From the NCBI GenBank assembly GCA_032128395.1, contig JAQBGV010000156.1:1-31764 (forward strand): a stretch of DNA of 31,764 nucleotides, given 5' to 3'. This document shows positions 31,735 through 31,764 of the stretch, in pieces (the first letter of the stretch is position 1; the number at the start of each line of letters is the position of its first letter). The notes beneath the pieces were generated by a model that was not told the DNA's origin, made no database searches, and worked only from the letters and a program-made list of their open reading frames with translations. This stretch comes from JAQBGV01 sp032128395 (lineage in GTDB: Bacteria > Planctomycetota > UBA8108 > UBA1146). The position numbers were made by a program, and so were the translations under genes.

Positions 31735-31764
31735 TGGTTTCTTCAGGGGGCTCGCTGAAGGCCC

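Overview
The window is high-GC bacterial DNA. I infer a member of the Planctomycetota or a close relative. The support is a secreted DUF1800/DUF1501 gene pair with a Tat signal, a lipoprotein that joins a CxxCH haem motif to FG-GAP calcium repeats, several GTG and TTG starts, and a decayed dockerin-like tail near the right end. No rRNA, CRISPR array, transposase or integrase is visible. This looks like ordinary chromosome with dispersed small repeats.

Layout. 1-1615 (-): a membrane protein cut by the left edge, with a ZIP-like N-terminal half and a DUF318-type Cu/Zn permease C-terminal half. 1862-4129 (+): a YyaL/DUF255 thioredoxin-fold protein. 8544 down to 4293 (-): a tight three-gene operon of a GcvT-like aminomethyltransferase and two FAD oxidoreductases of the PYROXD2/phytoene-desaturase type. 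11470 down to 8691 (-): DUF1800 then DUF1501. Next come a YcxB-like membrane protein, a class I fructose-bisphosphate aldolase, a 35-residue basic peptide, an HPt-like protein with a degenerate motif, a DUF2270 membrane protein, a small four-helix membrane protein and an exported TPR protein.

16.7-18.4 kb is an RNA and ribosome-rescue block. It holds tRNA-Leu(CAG) and tRNA-Val(CAC) on the minus strand with a near-consensus promoter and a terminator, then smpB, a strong unexplained hairpin, and ssrA (tmRNA, tag ANNNFALAA) with its terminator. 18.5-21.7 kb holds an MFS transporter, a canonical HPt protein, a gene-free stretch with REP/REPIN-like palindromes inside 48-bp direct repeats, and truB.

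21.7-31.2 kb is largely envelope-related: a GT4 glycosyltransferase translationally coupled to a TPR/CBM-like exported protein, the FG-GAP/cytochrome-like lipoprotein, a GT-C glycosyltransferase with a TPR tail next to a small lipoprotein, a DUF456 membrane protein and a Wzc-type BY-kinase with a terminal tyrosine cluster. The right end has a terminator with three interchangeable 5' arms, the frameshifted dockerin remnant and tRNA-Val(TAC).

I found no obviously new multi-gene defence or mobile system. The best leads are the GcvT plus double flavoprotein operon, the ZIP-permease fusion, the REPIN-like family, the smpB-ssrA hairpin, the degenerate HPt protein and the short basic peptide.
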